Shown piece after piece: positions 25,493 through 37,190 of a DNA stretch of 64,000 nt. Under the pieces are notes generated by a model. That model searched no databases and had not been told where the DNA came from. It saw only the letters and a list, made by a program, of their open reading frames with translations. Positions within the stretch are counted from its first letter, which is position 1; every line of letters begins with the position of its first letter. Origin of the DNA: Holothuria scabra (Eukaryota > Echinodermata > Holothuroidea > Aspidochirotida > Holothuriidae); contig CM074185.1 of NCBI GenBank assembly GCA_037179385.1, positions 51,339,000-51,402,999 of the forward strand, written 5' to 3'. A program made the position numbers and the translations under genes.

Positions 25493-25930
25493 GGGGTGGC
25501 GCCAGCGGGGGGAGGGCACGCACCCCTCCCGTCGGGGAAGGTCGACGGTTTCGTCGGGGAGGCCTTAAAATGATAAAAAAAATAGCTAAAAACCTACAAG
25601 GACCGAAGTTACTGGATGGGTGATCTTGAGCATATTTTTGTCTTGTAATGCTATTTTGATACACATCGATTTTAAATCATTCTTTAGCTCTGTTATTTCT
25701 CATTTTATGTACCTTTTCCTATCTCCTCCCCAGTCGGGGGAGGACGGCAATTTTTTTCGGGAAGGCTTAAAAAAAAGAAAAAAAAAGGTAAACAGGTAAA
25801 GGACTGAAGTTACCGGATGGATGATCATGAATTATTTGTTTCTTTTGTAACGCTATTTTAATGCATTTCTAAGTCAGTTTTTAATCACTTCTGACTAGCT
25901 CTTCTATCGCTCATCCCATCTTCAAACGGT
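25493..25930 (+). repeat. hAT-like left end with ~201-bp tandem duplication
   Basis: It begins CAGGGGTGGCGCCAGC followed by a G tract, typical of the hAT-like left ends in this window. Two imperfect ~200-bp units follow: GACCGAAGTTACTGGATGG at 25,601 and GACTGAAGTTACCGGATGG at 25,802, each preceded by CGGGGAGGC/CGGGAAGGC and an A-rich run. No matching right end was found. A CACTCTAAAAACAGTTGGG terminal word just upstream (25,458) matches the MITE at 34,505. Confidence 0.45.
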
Positions 25931-26455
25931 GTGTGTAAGGTCATGCCCCCGTTGGGGAAGGCGTCCCTCCCAGTGTTGTTGAGAAAATCCAATTTTGTCG
26001 GGGAACCTTCATTTACAGGCGCACGATAAAAGATGCGGGCCTGATAAACTTCAGTAACCAAGACGATCTTCTTGATTTTGTTCACTAAAAGATCATATTC
26101 TTCAAGGAAATTCACAATTCCATCGAAGCCACCTTGTAACGTGACACATTTTCAAATTCGTTGGAAGTAGAATCATTAAAGGTCTAGAGTTCGGGCAGTC
26201 AGGTAGAAAATTTCATCTATTGAGTGGACCTTGCCATTGAATACAACGAAGATTCTTATATAGTCAAAACACGAATATGTTTCAATTCCGTTGCATAGTT
26301 TTACCCCGAAAAGAGACAAGACCATTTTATCTAACTGTAGCAGTACCTTTTACCTGGTAATTTTCTGATCACTAACCAAGTTGTTTTCTTTCTATTGAAG
26401 TAAAACTTTCATTTAAAAAAATTCAGAATAACGTCCGTTTCATTTCTAGTTACAA

Positions 26456-26755
26456 GTCTGGGAACTGTATTTCCGGCTTTATGAGGGGGTAGATTTTTAA
26501 TTATTTTCTGTGCCCTTCGCGTCGATTGTTGGCGGCGCTCCGCTTAGGTAGTGTTTTGGTCGAATAGATTACTTGACAGAACAATGCATGCTTGCAAATT
26601 ATTCTTTGTTTTGGGGCAATATTATAGAGTAAAAATTTTATTGCGAAAGAAAGCTCAAAATAATGACTTAGTCTCTAGTTATGAGCCCGGAAAATGCCAT
26701 TTCCTGCTGTCTGGGGTTCTCAATTTTTCAAAAAATTCTGTGAGCTCCACTAAGT
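26456..26755 (+). repeat. core module pair (degenerate)
   Basis: Two degraded copies of the ~100-bp core module lie about 225 bp apart. The first has CTGTATTTCCGGC, ATGAGGGGGT and GGCGGCGCTCCGCTTAGGTAG. The second has AAAATGCCATTTCCTGC and CTGTCTGGGGTT. The tandem arrangement mirrors the right part of the 2.6-kb hAT elements, so this is probably a remnant of one. Confidence 0.55.
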
Positions 26756-26844
26756 ATTTTGAGTAGGATTTCATTTTTCGGATAAAAAAGACACTTTTCT
26801 GCTGCCACCCAAATCGAAACGCTCTCGTGTGCCTATGTCGATAT

Positions 26845-27122
26845 CATGGGCGTCCGCAGAAAAAAGTCAGGGGGGGGGGGCGGCAAAATTTCTAGACGGG
26901 GCAAAACCTCTGAGTCACCATGAACTGACATGAAACGTGGGGAAATTTCAGCCCAAAATGCCGGAAATGGCATTTCTAAAGCCTATTTTTGGCATAGAAA
27001 CTTGGAAAACACATTTTGTTCGGGTTTTTGCTTTGATTTTTACACGTTTTTTCAAATTTTTTATTTTCCAGGGGAAGGCAAGTGGCCCCCCCCCCCCTTG
27101 CTCTTACCTGCGGACGCCCATG
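26845..27122. mobile_element. hAT-type MITE (CATGGGCGTCCGC family), copy 3
   Basis: It starts CATGGGCGTCCGCAG and ends CTGCGGACGCCCATG. The exact 8-bp duplication GTCGATAT lies at 26,837-26,844 and 27,123-27,130. 278 bp, closely similar to the copy at 16,157 throughout, but lacking a short stretch (CTCCCAGATCG region) before GGAAATGGCATTTC. G and C tracts lie just inside both ends. Non-coding. Confidence 0.92.
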
Positions 27123-27130
27123 GTCGATAT

Positions 27131-30100
27131 ATAAAATATAAAACTTCAAATATATGGGAAAAAACTTTTTCGGCGGGAACATTTGCCAGTATGATCCGAT
27201 TGTCTTAATCTGCATGATGATATTGAGTAACTTTAACAAAACTAGTAAAGATCACCCCTTGATTTTTCTTATACGAAGGTCAGGTTCTTCCATAAAAAAA
27301 CGAAATCTGTCATAAACTTATAAATTTTCCCCATGTAAGCTTCAGAATGTTAAAAGTGGCAAAATATTCAAATTTCAATGAATACTAGGTAAAATAAAAA
27401 ACCAAAAGCCAACCTTTTTAATCACCCCTACATTCTACCTAATTTTGCTCTTGAAAGGCATATCACTTAATGAAATATTTCATTATACCCTTACCAAAGA
27501 CTAAATTTTCTTTCATTGAATTTCAGAATTTCTCCGATATAATAAGCTCTTAATTTTCAAATCTTCGTTCAAAAAGGGGAGAACTTTTCTGGCAAACTTC
27601 CAGTATCATCTATAAAGCCTTACCACGTAGGCCTCGTACGATTTAATGCATAAATCCAAAAGGATTTCAACTGACGCCTAAATGACGTTTTTTCCATATG
27701 GAGGACAGATTCTTCAATAAACAGCCAAAATTTTTAAAAGTCCTTACAAAAGGCTAATTTCTTTCAAAAATTTAATTTCTTTCTTCAAAATACACTTCAG
27801 ATGTTTAAGTATATGTTTAAAAAAATCCAAAAATTTCGGCGCGCTACGCGTGCCTCAATTCTGTCAAGCATCATGAGTCACGTCCCATCGGGACTAGCTC
27901 ATCGACTTTGTCAGGGCTTTGAAATGCTGCCCCCCCCCCCTGTCGGGCAAATCCTGGTGCCACCCTGCCTTAACAATTGTGTAAAACTTCTCCCAAATTG
28001 TTGAATTTATACGGGTGAATTATGTCGGTAGATACCTTTTTATTTTCTAAAACCCACTTTATTAGGTAACCCCACTTACCACTTAGCTGACCAATTAATG
28101 GAAAAATGTTTTAACTTCAGCATTGCCACATGATTAGCGGTTGGTGAATGTTTTACACAACTGTTCTCAGAGTGTGTGAAAAGAAATTATCCCGACGATG
28201 ACCCCCAAAAACTTCGAAAGCTCAAAAAATGAGGTTCCACTTACCTCGTTTTTCTCCAAAGTTGCGGGCGTTTCTGGAGGGGGGGGGGGGGGTAGAAGGC
28301 TTAAATCCCCTACCCAAATTTCCTTGCCACAAAAATTTCAGAGTGATTTGTAGTGGGGAAGGAATGAATTAAGTCCCGGAAAATATTCTCTTTTCAGTTT
28401 TGATGTCTTCTTCTTCCCCCAAGAAAATGGTATTCCTCAAACGGTCAACCGGTACGTGATGCTCCGGCCCTTAGACCTAACTTAGGAGTCCGGAAATCTG
28501 GACACTCTGTGCACTGAACTTTCTAAACGTTTTGCTTTTTCAAACGAACATTTCGCCTTGATTTAGAGTCTTTGGACTGATTTTTTCGACATGATACAGA
28601 CCTACTTAACTAAAAAAGAAACAAAACATTTGCTTCATGTATAGGCCTACATATACACTGTGCGCATTTGACGATCGTGTACTGAACAGTCTTGAACGAT
28701 TAAGGCAGATGCATATTATTAAGCTATGTGTATACATGCAAAACAACAAACCACAGAAGTAGATACACCTTTACTTTCACAATGAAAAAAGAAACTTAAT
28801 AAACTACACGTCAAAATCGTTAATTACTTGCATAAAGGCTTTACCCACCTGTGTGAATTAATTCTGTTGTTCCAGGGACGTCGATTCTTATACATGTAGT
28901 ATGTTCGGTTTTCTCGATAGTCCACACAACGTCCTGTGTCTAGTGATTTTGAATACGTTCACTATAAGCCTATGTGATATTGCACAATAGCGTTCCGCGA
29001 TTATAAGGCCTATTAATTAAATGTAAAAATAGTACAAAATACAAGAGTTTCAAAATTTCTGAAAACAGCTGCTTATTGACCATCCGCGGCCATACGTTTG
29101 GAGGAAACGTTCCAATACGAAGTAGTTTCCTTGTTTATTTGATGCCGCAGTCCAGACGATGTTGCGGCGATTGTAATACAGTGGATTCTCAGTGATACAA
29201 TGCTACGAGTAAATCGTCGCACGCGATCTCTCACATTGAGTGTACTAATTAGTGTATGTGCATAATGAGTTAGCGGTGGTTCACAAAGAGTGTTATCTGT
29301 TTTGGTAGGGAACTATGTATCTTTGTCTAAAAGCGGGTTCTACAATTGCTGGCAGAAATTTGTATTAATTTCTATATATTTTGTAATATTTCATAACTCA
29401 ATTGGACGGTTTTGAACTGAAATTTAACTTTAGGCGAAATAATATTAGGCCTACATGGCTTAAATAATTAACATCCTAAACATATATAGGTACCGTCAAT
29501 CTTTTACCCAAAACCCGGGATAGGAAAGAGGTGAAGGAAAAGAGGGGCTGTGGTCCATGAATTCTGCCTCCTGCTTCATTCACTTCAGAAACCTTACAGA
29601 ATCTGTAATATTGCAAACGAGACTATGAGTTACTAGTAGAAACTTTGGTCCAGGTAAGTATCTACCTTAGCCGGTATCCTACTACTTTAGAATAAACTAA
29701 TTTAGCGGAAATGAATAAATTTTGTCTTTGAAAACCGTAATCCCTACACCTTTTCGAATTTTGAAGTTGCATCCTAAAGTCTTTTTTCGTAATAGTGCTA
29801 ACAAGGCTAACAACAGCTTTTAGGATTAATCCTCCATTAGTCGGGACTTTGGACTTAGAAGCTTGCTTTACGACCGAAACGCCTGTCTTTTATTTCCACA
29901 ACGAGTAAGGGTAAATCGGATCTTTAATAGATCTTCTAATTTTGTTTCTAAAGGAAGAGAATAGCCAGGAATATGTCACCGGGGTTGGAATGGAAGTTTT
30001 TACAAGGGATCGAAGCAACAGAGCTCGCTTCAGAGTGATGGTAAGGCCCGATGGAGCCCCCCCCCCCCGTCCCAGCTTCAAACAAGTGTAAGCGTAGATG

Positions 30101-30200
30101 TTGCTTTTGTACATAGGGCCACTATGGTCCAAGTTACCAAGTGTTCCTGATATGGTAGGCCTTCAGTCCTTCTATACGGAAACGGCAGAGTTGGTTATTT
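27131..30200. other. no gene seen
   Basis: Non-coding. A short hAT-like remnant near 27,880-27,960 (C tract, GTCGGGCAAATCCTGGTGCC) resembles the middle of the 2.6-kb element (9,800-9,835). A G14 tract lies at 28,279-28,292. Confidence 0.45.
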
Positions 30201-30224
30201 GCCCTCGTCAGTGCTCCCATGGGT

Positions 30225-30310
30225 TGCTCGGAGCGCGATAAAATTTTGGCATAAAATGTCTAACCGGATGATCGCTGGAAATGACACTTCCCAGACCTAT
30301 TAACAGCATA
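30225..30310 (-). repeat. core module remnant, minus strand
   Basis: GGTTGCTCGGAGCGCGA, then TTTGGCATAAAATGTC and GGAAATGACACTTCCCAGACC, parallels the minus-strand core found inside the CATGGGCG MITEs. It is highly diverged. Confidence 0.45.
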
Positions 30311-30560
30311 TAAATATGGGAAACAGTATTAATGTAGTACATTCAATGCAAATATTCTTGAAGGGTCCGCAAAAGAGACAGATCTAGTGTTACTGACGAA
30401 AGATGCAGTTGCTATTCCATTGGTGTCTTGGGTTATTTCATTTCCTGTGTGTTTGGGGCTAAAGTACACCATTGGTGGTTATTAGTTATAACCTAAATAC
30501 TTGACACATCAAGTGCCTTGTCTGGATACCTCCGGGTCTGATTAACTATAGGCCCGTGAA

Positions 30561-33160
30561 CACTAGCGTAGCCAGCGGGGGGGGGGGGGGGCAGGGGGGC
30601 GGAGTGCCACCCACAGAAATTGTGGGGACGCGATGGGCGATGTTGAAAAAATGAAGGGGGGGCTCTTAGTCGTTACGATAAAGTATGCAGTCCCCGACGG
30701 CGACTAGTCTACCCGATGGTTTACCTGTTTTTTGCTCTCAAGGGACAATTTCCCTAATAAGAACCCCAAATTTTCGGCGGGCTACGCGCGCTGTAGATTC
30801 ACTCCAGTTTTTCAATACTTCCATTCCACATGTCTAGAAAGTGTAAGTCCTCTCGACCTTACCAAGTAACTGGTAGGCAGAGTACACATCTTATGCAGAG
30901 GTCGTAAATTTTATCCCATATCACAAAGCCTAGTTGCTGTTCTCCTGTGTGTGTCATGCGATAGGTCCGATGGTGAGCCACTCACGGAGCATAGTTTGGC
31001 TATTTTATCGGGTATTCCAGGTGGTTTCGACACAATGTATGTTATCCCCGATACGGTCTACAACCCCTACAGTTTCAATTTTTTTTCTTTTTGTTCTTAA
31101 TGATTATATAGGCTATGTTATTTTTGTGAGCCCATCAAAAAATTTCGCGCGCTTTGCGCGCTTTGCAATTTCACGATTCAGATTCAAAAGAACACTAACT
31201 CGGCTTTTGAAATATTAAGTAACATTGTGCAAAATGTGCCCAAGGCTGCAATGACATGGGATAGTTAGGCTCCTTCATACCAACCCCTCGACATAGGGGC
31301 TGTTGGAACTTGTGGTCGCTGGCATGCCCCCCCCCCCCCCCCCCTGTCGGGGATAACCTGTCGCCTTCTCACGGTCGGTTTAGTTACTTTGGCTTTCACA
31401 AGAGTTATTTCTGCGATAAAACCCAAAATGTTCGGTACGCTTTGCACACTCTTCCTCAGTTCCGTTACCTAGAGCTAATAAAGTACAAACCCTTCCCATC
31501 TTTTCATGTAAATTAATAAGTAGAATAAATGGATTAATGTTCATGTCGGGAATTTCATCTCATTTCGCTAAACTTAGTTAATTATCTCTTGTGTCAGTCG
31601 TGCGGTACGGACTCGAAGAAGAAATTACAATATAATTTGTGTCCGATAGGGCCCAAATGCCTGGACAATTTATTGACCTATATAAGATTTAAATAAGTAC
31701 ATATTCTTTTTAGTGTAGGCTAACCCCCAAAATTTTTGCACCCTTTTCCACGGTTAAATCAGTGCGGAAATATCTTCCTCTAGCATATACAAATTTGATG
31801 TCGTATATGGCTCGCAATGGCAGGTATAGTGCACAGGTTTTCTTCAAACCTCCCTCACCAACTCATCGACGGCATCCTGGCTGTCGGGGCTTGGGTCGCT
31901 ACCCACCCTGCCCCTCCCCCGTTCGGAGAGTGGCCCTTCGTCGGGCAAATCCTGGCGCCAAGCCTGGAGGGAAGACACATTTTTTCAGTTATGACTTGTA
32001 TATGTGTAATGAAGCAATGAACTAGAAATGGAAGCTGCATTTTTTGGAGAGCGGCAACTATTTTGGAGGGGCTGTCAATTTCACTAGGAGGACGTGTCGG
32101 CCCTCTAAAACCCCCTGTGGAGAACAAAATATAGCACCATATTGCATCTAAGCTCTTCGAGACAGCAAAACATTCCAAAAGGGGAAGGTGACACCCATGG
32201 AGACAGGCTCGTGGTCAGGGGGTTAAGGGGGTTCGCACTCAGTCCCGCCCATACCTAATTTTTCTTATTTTTAATTTTTTTTTATTTAAATGGAGTTTTA
32301 ACGTTTTTCAGGGCAAAATGTCAATTCCGCTGGTTTAGCCAAATAAATGTAAGCCTTATGAGTAGCTGTTTTGTTCCAGTGCGACACAATTCCCTAGGGC
32401 CCCATTGACTCGTACCGAGTAACCCTCTTACAGTCACACACTAACCCTGCTAACTCTCGAGGGAATAAGGAAAACATTGATACAAGATTGAAAATGTCCA
32501 AAAATTCCATTTCAGGTGTTCACCAGATCGCTCAATTTTAATGTAAAATTGCAAAATCTCCTTGGGGCAGGAGGGGGAGAACCACACCCTCTCCCCGTTC
32601 GGTCGCTCGGCTCCTCACTTGGGCGCTTCGCTCCCTCAAGAAAATGCCACACCCCAGTGGCGGCGATGAAAAATGTAAAAGTTTGGGCTAAAGGTATGTT
32701 CAGCCCCTCAATATTTGTCAAGTGCTCCAATTAAGAAGCGGGGAGAATTTCGAAGTTGGGCTGAACATATTCTTGCTTAAAACACTCGGGAAGTGCCGTT
32801 TCCGGCCATCTGAGGGGTTTCTAAAACCAAAAATTTCCTGGTACGCTCCTCGCCAATCGATGTTAGAGCTCCGCTTAGAAACATGTATTCACATTTTTCA
32901 TAGACTGATTTTTTTTTTTTTTTTCATTAATTGAGAAATATCAGAAATGAGATCCATATTTCTAGGCTGGGAACATGCAGCATAAAACACTCGGGAAGTG
33001 CCGTTTCCTGCCATCTGAGGGGTTTCTAAAACCAAAAATTTTCTTTGACGCTCCACGCCAACCGATGGTGGCGCTCCGCTTAGATAGTCCCGTCGGTCAA
33101 GATTGGGGACGATGAGTCGACTTTGCCCCCCCCCCACAAGAAAATCCTGGCTACGCCCTG
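30561..33160. mobile_element. 2.60-kb hAT-type non-autonomous element, copy 2
   Basis: The left end CACTAGCGTAGCCAGC is identical to that of the copy at 8,338. The right end is GGCTACGCCCTG. The exact 8-bp duplication CCCGTGAA lies at 30,553-30,560 and 33,161-33,168. It is colinear with the first copy for almost its whole length and differs at roughly one base in ten where I compared (six of 60 around 31,800). It lacks an A-rich ~70-bp stretch present at 8,440-8,510. The core module occurs at 32,781 and 32,986. Short frames present in both copies (for example 8,787 and 30,934) reflect shared ancestry, since they carry no domain and are interrupted differently. Confidence 0.9.
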
Positions 33161-33168
33161 CCCGTGAA

Positions 33169-34083
33169 CTAACAATATACGGCACTTCTTCGAAATTTAT
33201 AGAGACAGCTGCGTAGGTCGGTGTCACGTCTGCTAATTAAGACCCATGCGCCCCAAATACCAATGTAGCTAAAGGGCCACCTAAAAGGGCAAATACTGCT
33301 AACAGCCATGCGTCCCAACACCAGTGTATCACTGGTAAATATGCCGCACCTATACAACTGTAATCTTTGTCCACCATAACACTCAATTACAGATAGAGAC
33401 GAATGTGGGGTGACTGGGGGTGGGGTGGGGGGGGGTCTTACACAAGTCCAACTTTTTTTAATTCATAAAGCAGTGATAAAGAACTATCCAAGTGACTCAT
33501 TTAGGTGATAACGATAACTTAATGAAAGTATTAAGGAGTACTACCACATGGAAATGCTTACAATTAGCATTATCAGTCAAGTTTCATATCCAATAGATAT
33601 GGAAAAATTTAAAATTTTGAATTTCGTGGTGTCCTGACCTGTAACAGTTTTGTGTATAATTGGAAAAACTGTCTGGTCACGAAGTTTTAAAAAAACGAAT
33701 AGAGTCTTTCACTACTCACTCATAAAAAAAGTTATTTGCATGTAGGATGGGGATTGTCTGAGTTATGAACATTTGGCATTCCTGTATGAAAAAAACTTAA
33801 CAGCTTTGGAAAAATGTTATTGAATTTCATTAACCAACTCAGTAAGCCGCTTTAAAGACCAATATAATGTGTCATATTTGCCTGAAGACTCCCCTCCCCT
33901 TTCATTTCTCGGCTTTGTGCCCTTCTTGATACCAAATATGGGTACGTACCCCTGCATTTTATTAGGCAAATTTCTGATCATTTTGCACTTTTTCATTTTT
34001 TCATTGATATAAACATTTCATTAAGCAGTTCAAAAAGGAAGATTAAAATGATGACTGCTTGCGGTACATTCTGCTTACAAACA
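33169..34083. other. no gene seen
   Basis: Non-coding AT-rich spacer. A G-rich stretch lies at 33,408-33,435. Confidence 0.45.
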
Positions 34084-34188
34084 TGGGAAATGTCACTTCC
34101 GTCTGCCTGAGAGATTGCAGTTTTTCTCAAAATTTTCCCGCTGCTCGGCGCCAACCGATGTGTGGCATGGAGCGTTAGATAGTCTTTT
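34084..34188 (+). repeat. core module, solo copy
   Basis: GGGAAATGTCACTTCCGTC, CTGAGAGATTGCAG, AAAATTTTCCCG, GCTCGGCGCCAACCGATG, then GAGCGTTAGATAGTC: the full order of the core module, but outside any element whose ends I can see. Confidence 0.6.
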
Positions 34189-34481
34189 CGACAGGATTGC
34201 ATTTTCAGGAAGAGAACCTTCTGTCCCCTACCCCAAACTGAAATGCTACCGTATGCCTATGCCTGTCTATACCCTCTGATAATAACATACACAAACAAAC
34301 CTAGAGACGAAATTGTGTATAACTTTGGTCACATGACATATAATTGATGTAAGACATCAGTGACATTTTTCTTTTTAAGCTAAGTGGTAATTGCAAGTGC
34401 TAGTATCAAAATGTGACTTTTTATGTAGTCATTGCACGTACAAAACAAAAATAATCGCACTATTTTCCATTTTTCATTCGA

Positions 34482-34750
34482 AAAGTGCCATTTTCGACCA
34501 TCTGCACTCTAAAAACAGTTGGGCAAACATAGCACATGCTAGAAAGTTGAGGAAAAAGTTTGCTAAATATTGGGCAAAACAACGCGATATTCCCTATTTG
34601 TTGAACATTTTTTGTGCTAAAACTGTAGCATGTGCTATGTTTCCCCGACATTGAGCAGTTTTTGCCCGACTGTTCTTAGAGTGTGAAGGGTTTGTAAAGC
34701 CAAAAATTTCTTGTACGCTCCGCGCCAACCAATGGCGGCGAACCACCTAG
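34482..34750 (+). repeat. core module split by a MITE
   Basis: The left part, AAAAGTGCCATTTTCGACCATCTG, ends at 34,504. The right part resumes at 34,684 with TGAAGGGTTTGTAAAGCC, then CTTGTACGCTCCGCGCC. Removing 34,505-34,683 and one TG leaves a normal core junction. A hAT-like right end (GGCAAATCCTGGATCCGCC, to about 34,846) follows. Confidence 0.65.
34505..34683. mobile_element. 179-bp MITE with CACTCTAAAAACAGT ends
   Basis: The TIR is 23 bp with two mismatches (CACTCTAAAAACAGTTGGG on the left). The interior also shows a further inverted word, ACATAGCACATGCTA, near both ends. It sits inside a core module, with TG on both sides as the likely 2-bp duplication. A single end of the same family lies at 25,458. 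Superfamily unknown. Confidence 0.7.
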
Positions 34751-35434
34751 ATTTTTCCTTCCGACTCTCATCTCCCATGTTTTTTCCATTCCTGCACAGG
34801 CTGACCTGCCCCCTCCCTTTTTCTGGCAAATCCTGGATCCGCCTCTGAATCGAACTGTTTGCAATAACTTGACATGGGAACTCACACCTCGGTACCTCGC
34901 GTGCTTAATATTTTGTAGTTTGTACGACGTTCAAGATGTTTTTGGTCTATAGTTTATACGTGCTATAAGATTTCACCACACATATGTCGTAGCCATGGTA
35001 AAGTATGTCAAGTACAGTGTTATTCGAAACCGTATATAATACAAAGAATATAGCAAAGTAAACATTTATCAAATGTTTCAAGCATTAAAAAAACATTAAG
35101 TATATTATTATAATCTGCATGTTTTGACATACGCTCACAGATCATTTTTCCTGGTCGTTTCATTGCGGTTTATTCGCATTTTAATTAATTATTACCTTGA
35201 AAACACACTGTTTCTCACATCAGAGACCTTGATTCAAATACGGTACCGTACTGAGCGTAAAGAGCTGTACGATTTGTTCAAATGGGTATATCACGCGTTG
35301 GAAGTTGTCTAAGAAATAGTACAGAAACATGAAAGTACACGCCTAAATAACGTAACTGAACGACTATCATATAGTTGCATAAAGGGACTGTTTCTTTCCC
35401 TCGTCTTGTATCTCCATTTTATTATGTTATTGGA

Positions 35435-35668
35435 CAGTAGCTTAGCCAAGATTGTGTAATTGGGAGGGGGTGGGTGCTGTCAGGGCAGGGTTCTGTCAAG
35501 GGGGAGAGCTGGGGCGCGGAATGAGGGAAAAGTCTAAGTATAGAGAGAAAACCCCGCTATTTTAGGTATTTTTTGCATTGCAAGGTTGGGTCACGGGTGT
35601 GAGTTGGGGTGCAAGTGGGGGGGGGGGGGGTGCTAACCCCCAAGACCACACCTGTGGCTACCCCGCTG
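35435..35668. mobile_element. 234-bp hAT-like MITE
   Basis: The left end is CAGTAGCTTAGCCAAGATT and the right end is the inverse of CAGCGGGGTAGCCAC. The flanks TTATTGGA (35,427-35,434) and TTATTGTA (35,669-35,676) match at seven of eight. The interior words GGGAAAAGTCTAA, AGAGAGAAAACCCCGCTATT and TTTTTGCATTGCAAGGTTGGG recur in the outer element at 44,318-45,496. A G14 tract lies at 35,617-35,630. Confidence 0.72.
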
Positions 35669-35676
35669 TTATTGTA

Positions 35677-36680
35677 AATTGTCTATAGCGAAAAAGAAGA
35701 CAAATGGTCGGCATCAAAGAACTTTATATAGCGAAATTGGAAAACTTATTTTGCAGTTTAGGCTTCCTTTCAACCGTAATTGTCAATGTAAGTTAATCAT
35801 GCAAGTACAGAAGCATATAGCCAGTTGCATGATTCAGTATTCAAGTTGCTAAGGGAAGTATATAATTTGTGAACAATGGCGTCGTCGCAGGGGGGGGGGG
35901 GTGCTTATGGGGTAGGGGTACGGCATGTTCCACAATCATTTTTTAATCCCCCATCACATAAACATTTCTTAAAAACGTTTTCCAAGACATTTATAAGTTT
36001 GGAAACATGCTGCAATACTAAGCAGACCTGCACATGTTTAATTACTAAACATTTTCTGTTTAATCCCTAAACGTACTTGGAGTGTAAACGTATTTGGAAA
36101 ATGGAGACAGGTGAGTCTTTAGAAAAGTGTGCAATACATTACTACGGACTGCTCCACATTGTAACATCCTTCATCTTCCTTATCACATAACAACCAGTTT
36201 CTTAATCTATAACAATATCATTTTTGGAATAAAACTTTACGACACAGTTATATCCTCGAGTCGCCTGCCATGAGAAAAGCAAAGTCACATGCAATCCAAA
36301 TGCCTTACTATACATAATTATGATTGTTTTTCCTGCCAATTTCATTTGTGGTAAGGCAGCTGGATATATCGTTGTCAACCTTTTCAAATCAAAATACTAA
36401 ATATCCGATCTGTGGTAGGTGCTTTTATCTCATTATAGTACAGCAGTCATGCGTGAAATAAACCAGGGGATTCACAAATTCAACGGAAGGCGGACACCTT
36501 GCAGACGAAATAGAAAATGTTATAATCATACGACTATTCAGAAAAGCGCTTCTCTTAATGATACACTGGTCGTCACCAATAATATTTTGCGCAAAAGGTG
36601 ACTGACGCACCAATTATATTATTGTATACTGGACGACTGAACGTTAAAATAGAGATTCGCCAATGCAGTAAAAATGACCT
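35677..36680. other. no gene seen
   Basis: Non-coding. A G12 tract lies at 35,890-35,901. Confidence 0.4.
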
Positions 36681-36790
36681 GGGGCCTGTTCCACAAAGAG
36701 TTACGCACGATCTTAAATTTGATTCACCATACTTAAGCCAACAGTAAATCAAACTTAAGATCGTGCGTAACTCTTTGTGGAACAGGCCCC
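36681..36790. repeat. 110-bp near-perfect palindrome
   Basis: Arms of 44 bp (36,681-36,724 and 36,747-36,790) differ at one position and are separated by 22 bases. The outer end reads GGGGCCTGTTCCACAAAG. A foldback MITE is the likeliest explanation. No coding content and no clear target duplication. Confidence 0.88.
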
Positions 36791-37016
36791 TGAAGACAGT
36801 TACACGATTCTATCATCAGTGTGCATTTTACATTCCATACCATTTATATAATTTACGTATGCGATATGCTCTCCCCCGTTCTTCATTCACAAACCCCTAT
36901 CACGGTTTGCTTTGATGTTAATAATTTTACTCTTCAATCCTCAACATTCTGGTTTAATTTAATGACGCACACGATACAACCATTGAATTAGACTAAACAC
37001 TAGCCCACGGCCGAGC

Positions 37017-37190
37017 GGACGAAGTCTTTTCGTTCAGCTCATTGCTACGAAAAACCATTTGAGGGGCGGCAGGCTAAAGGGAGCTGCAGCCACAGAAGCG
37101 ATACGCAGGCTAACTGAACACTGTCCTAGGCTGCCACTGGCCACAGGTCGTTCTCATTAGTCTTTAAAGACTTTAAAAAATCCCCTCAGT
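37017..37190 (-). repeat. dispersed repeat, inverse of 24,739-24,856
   Basis: On the minus strand it reads GAGGGGATTTTTT, TTAGCCTGCGTATCG, CTGTGGCTGCAGC, CTGCCGCCCCTC, TTTTTCGTAGC, GCTGAACGAAA and GACTTCGTCCGC, in the order found at 24,739-24,856. Confidence 0.5.
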
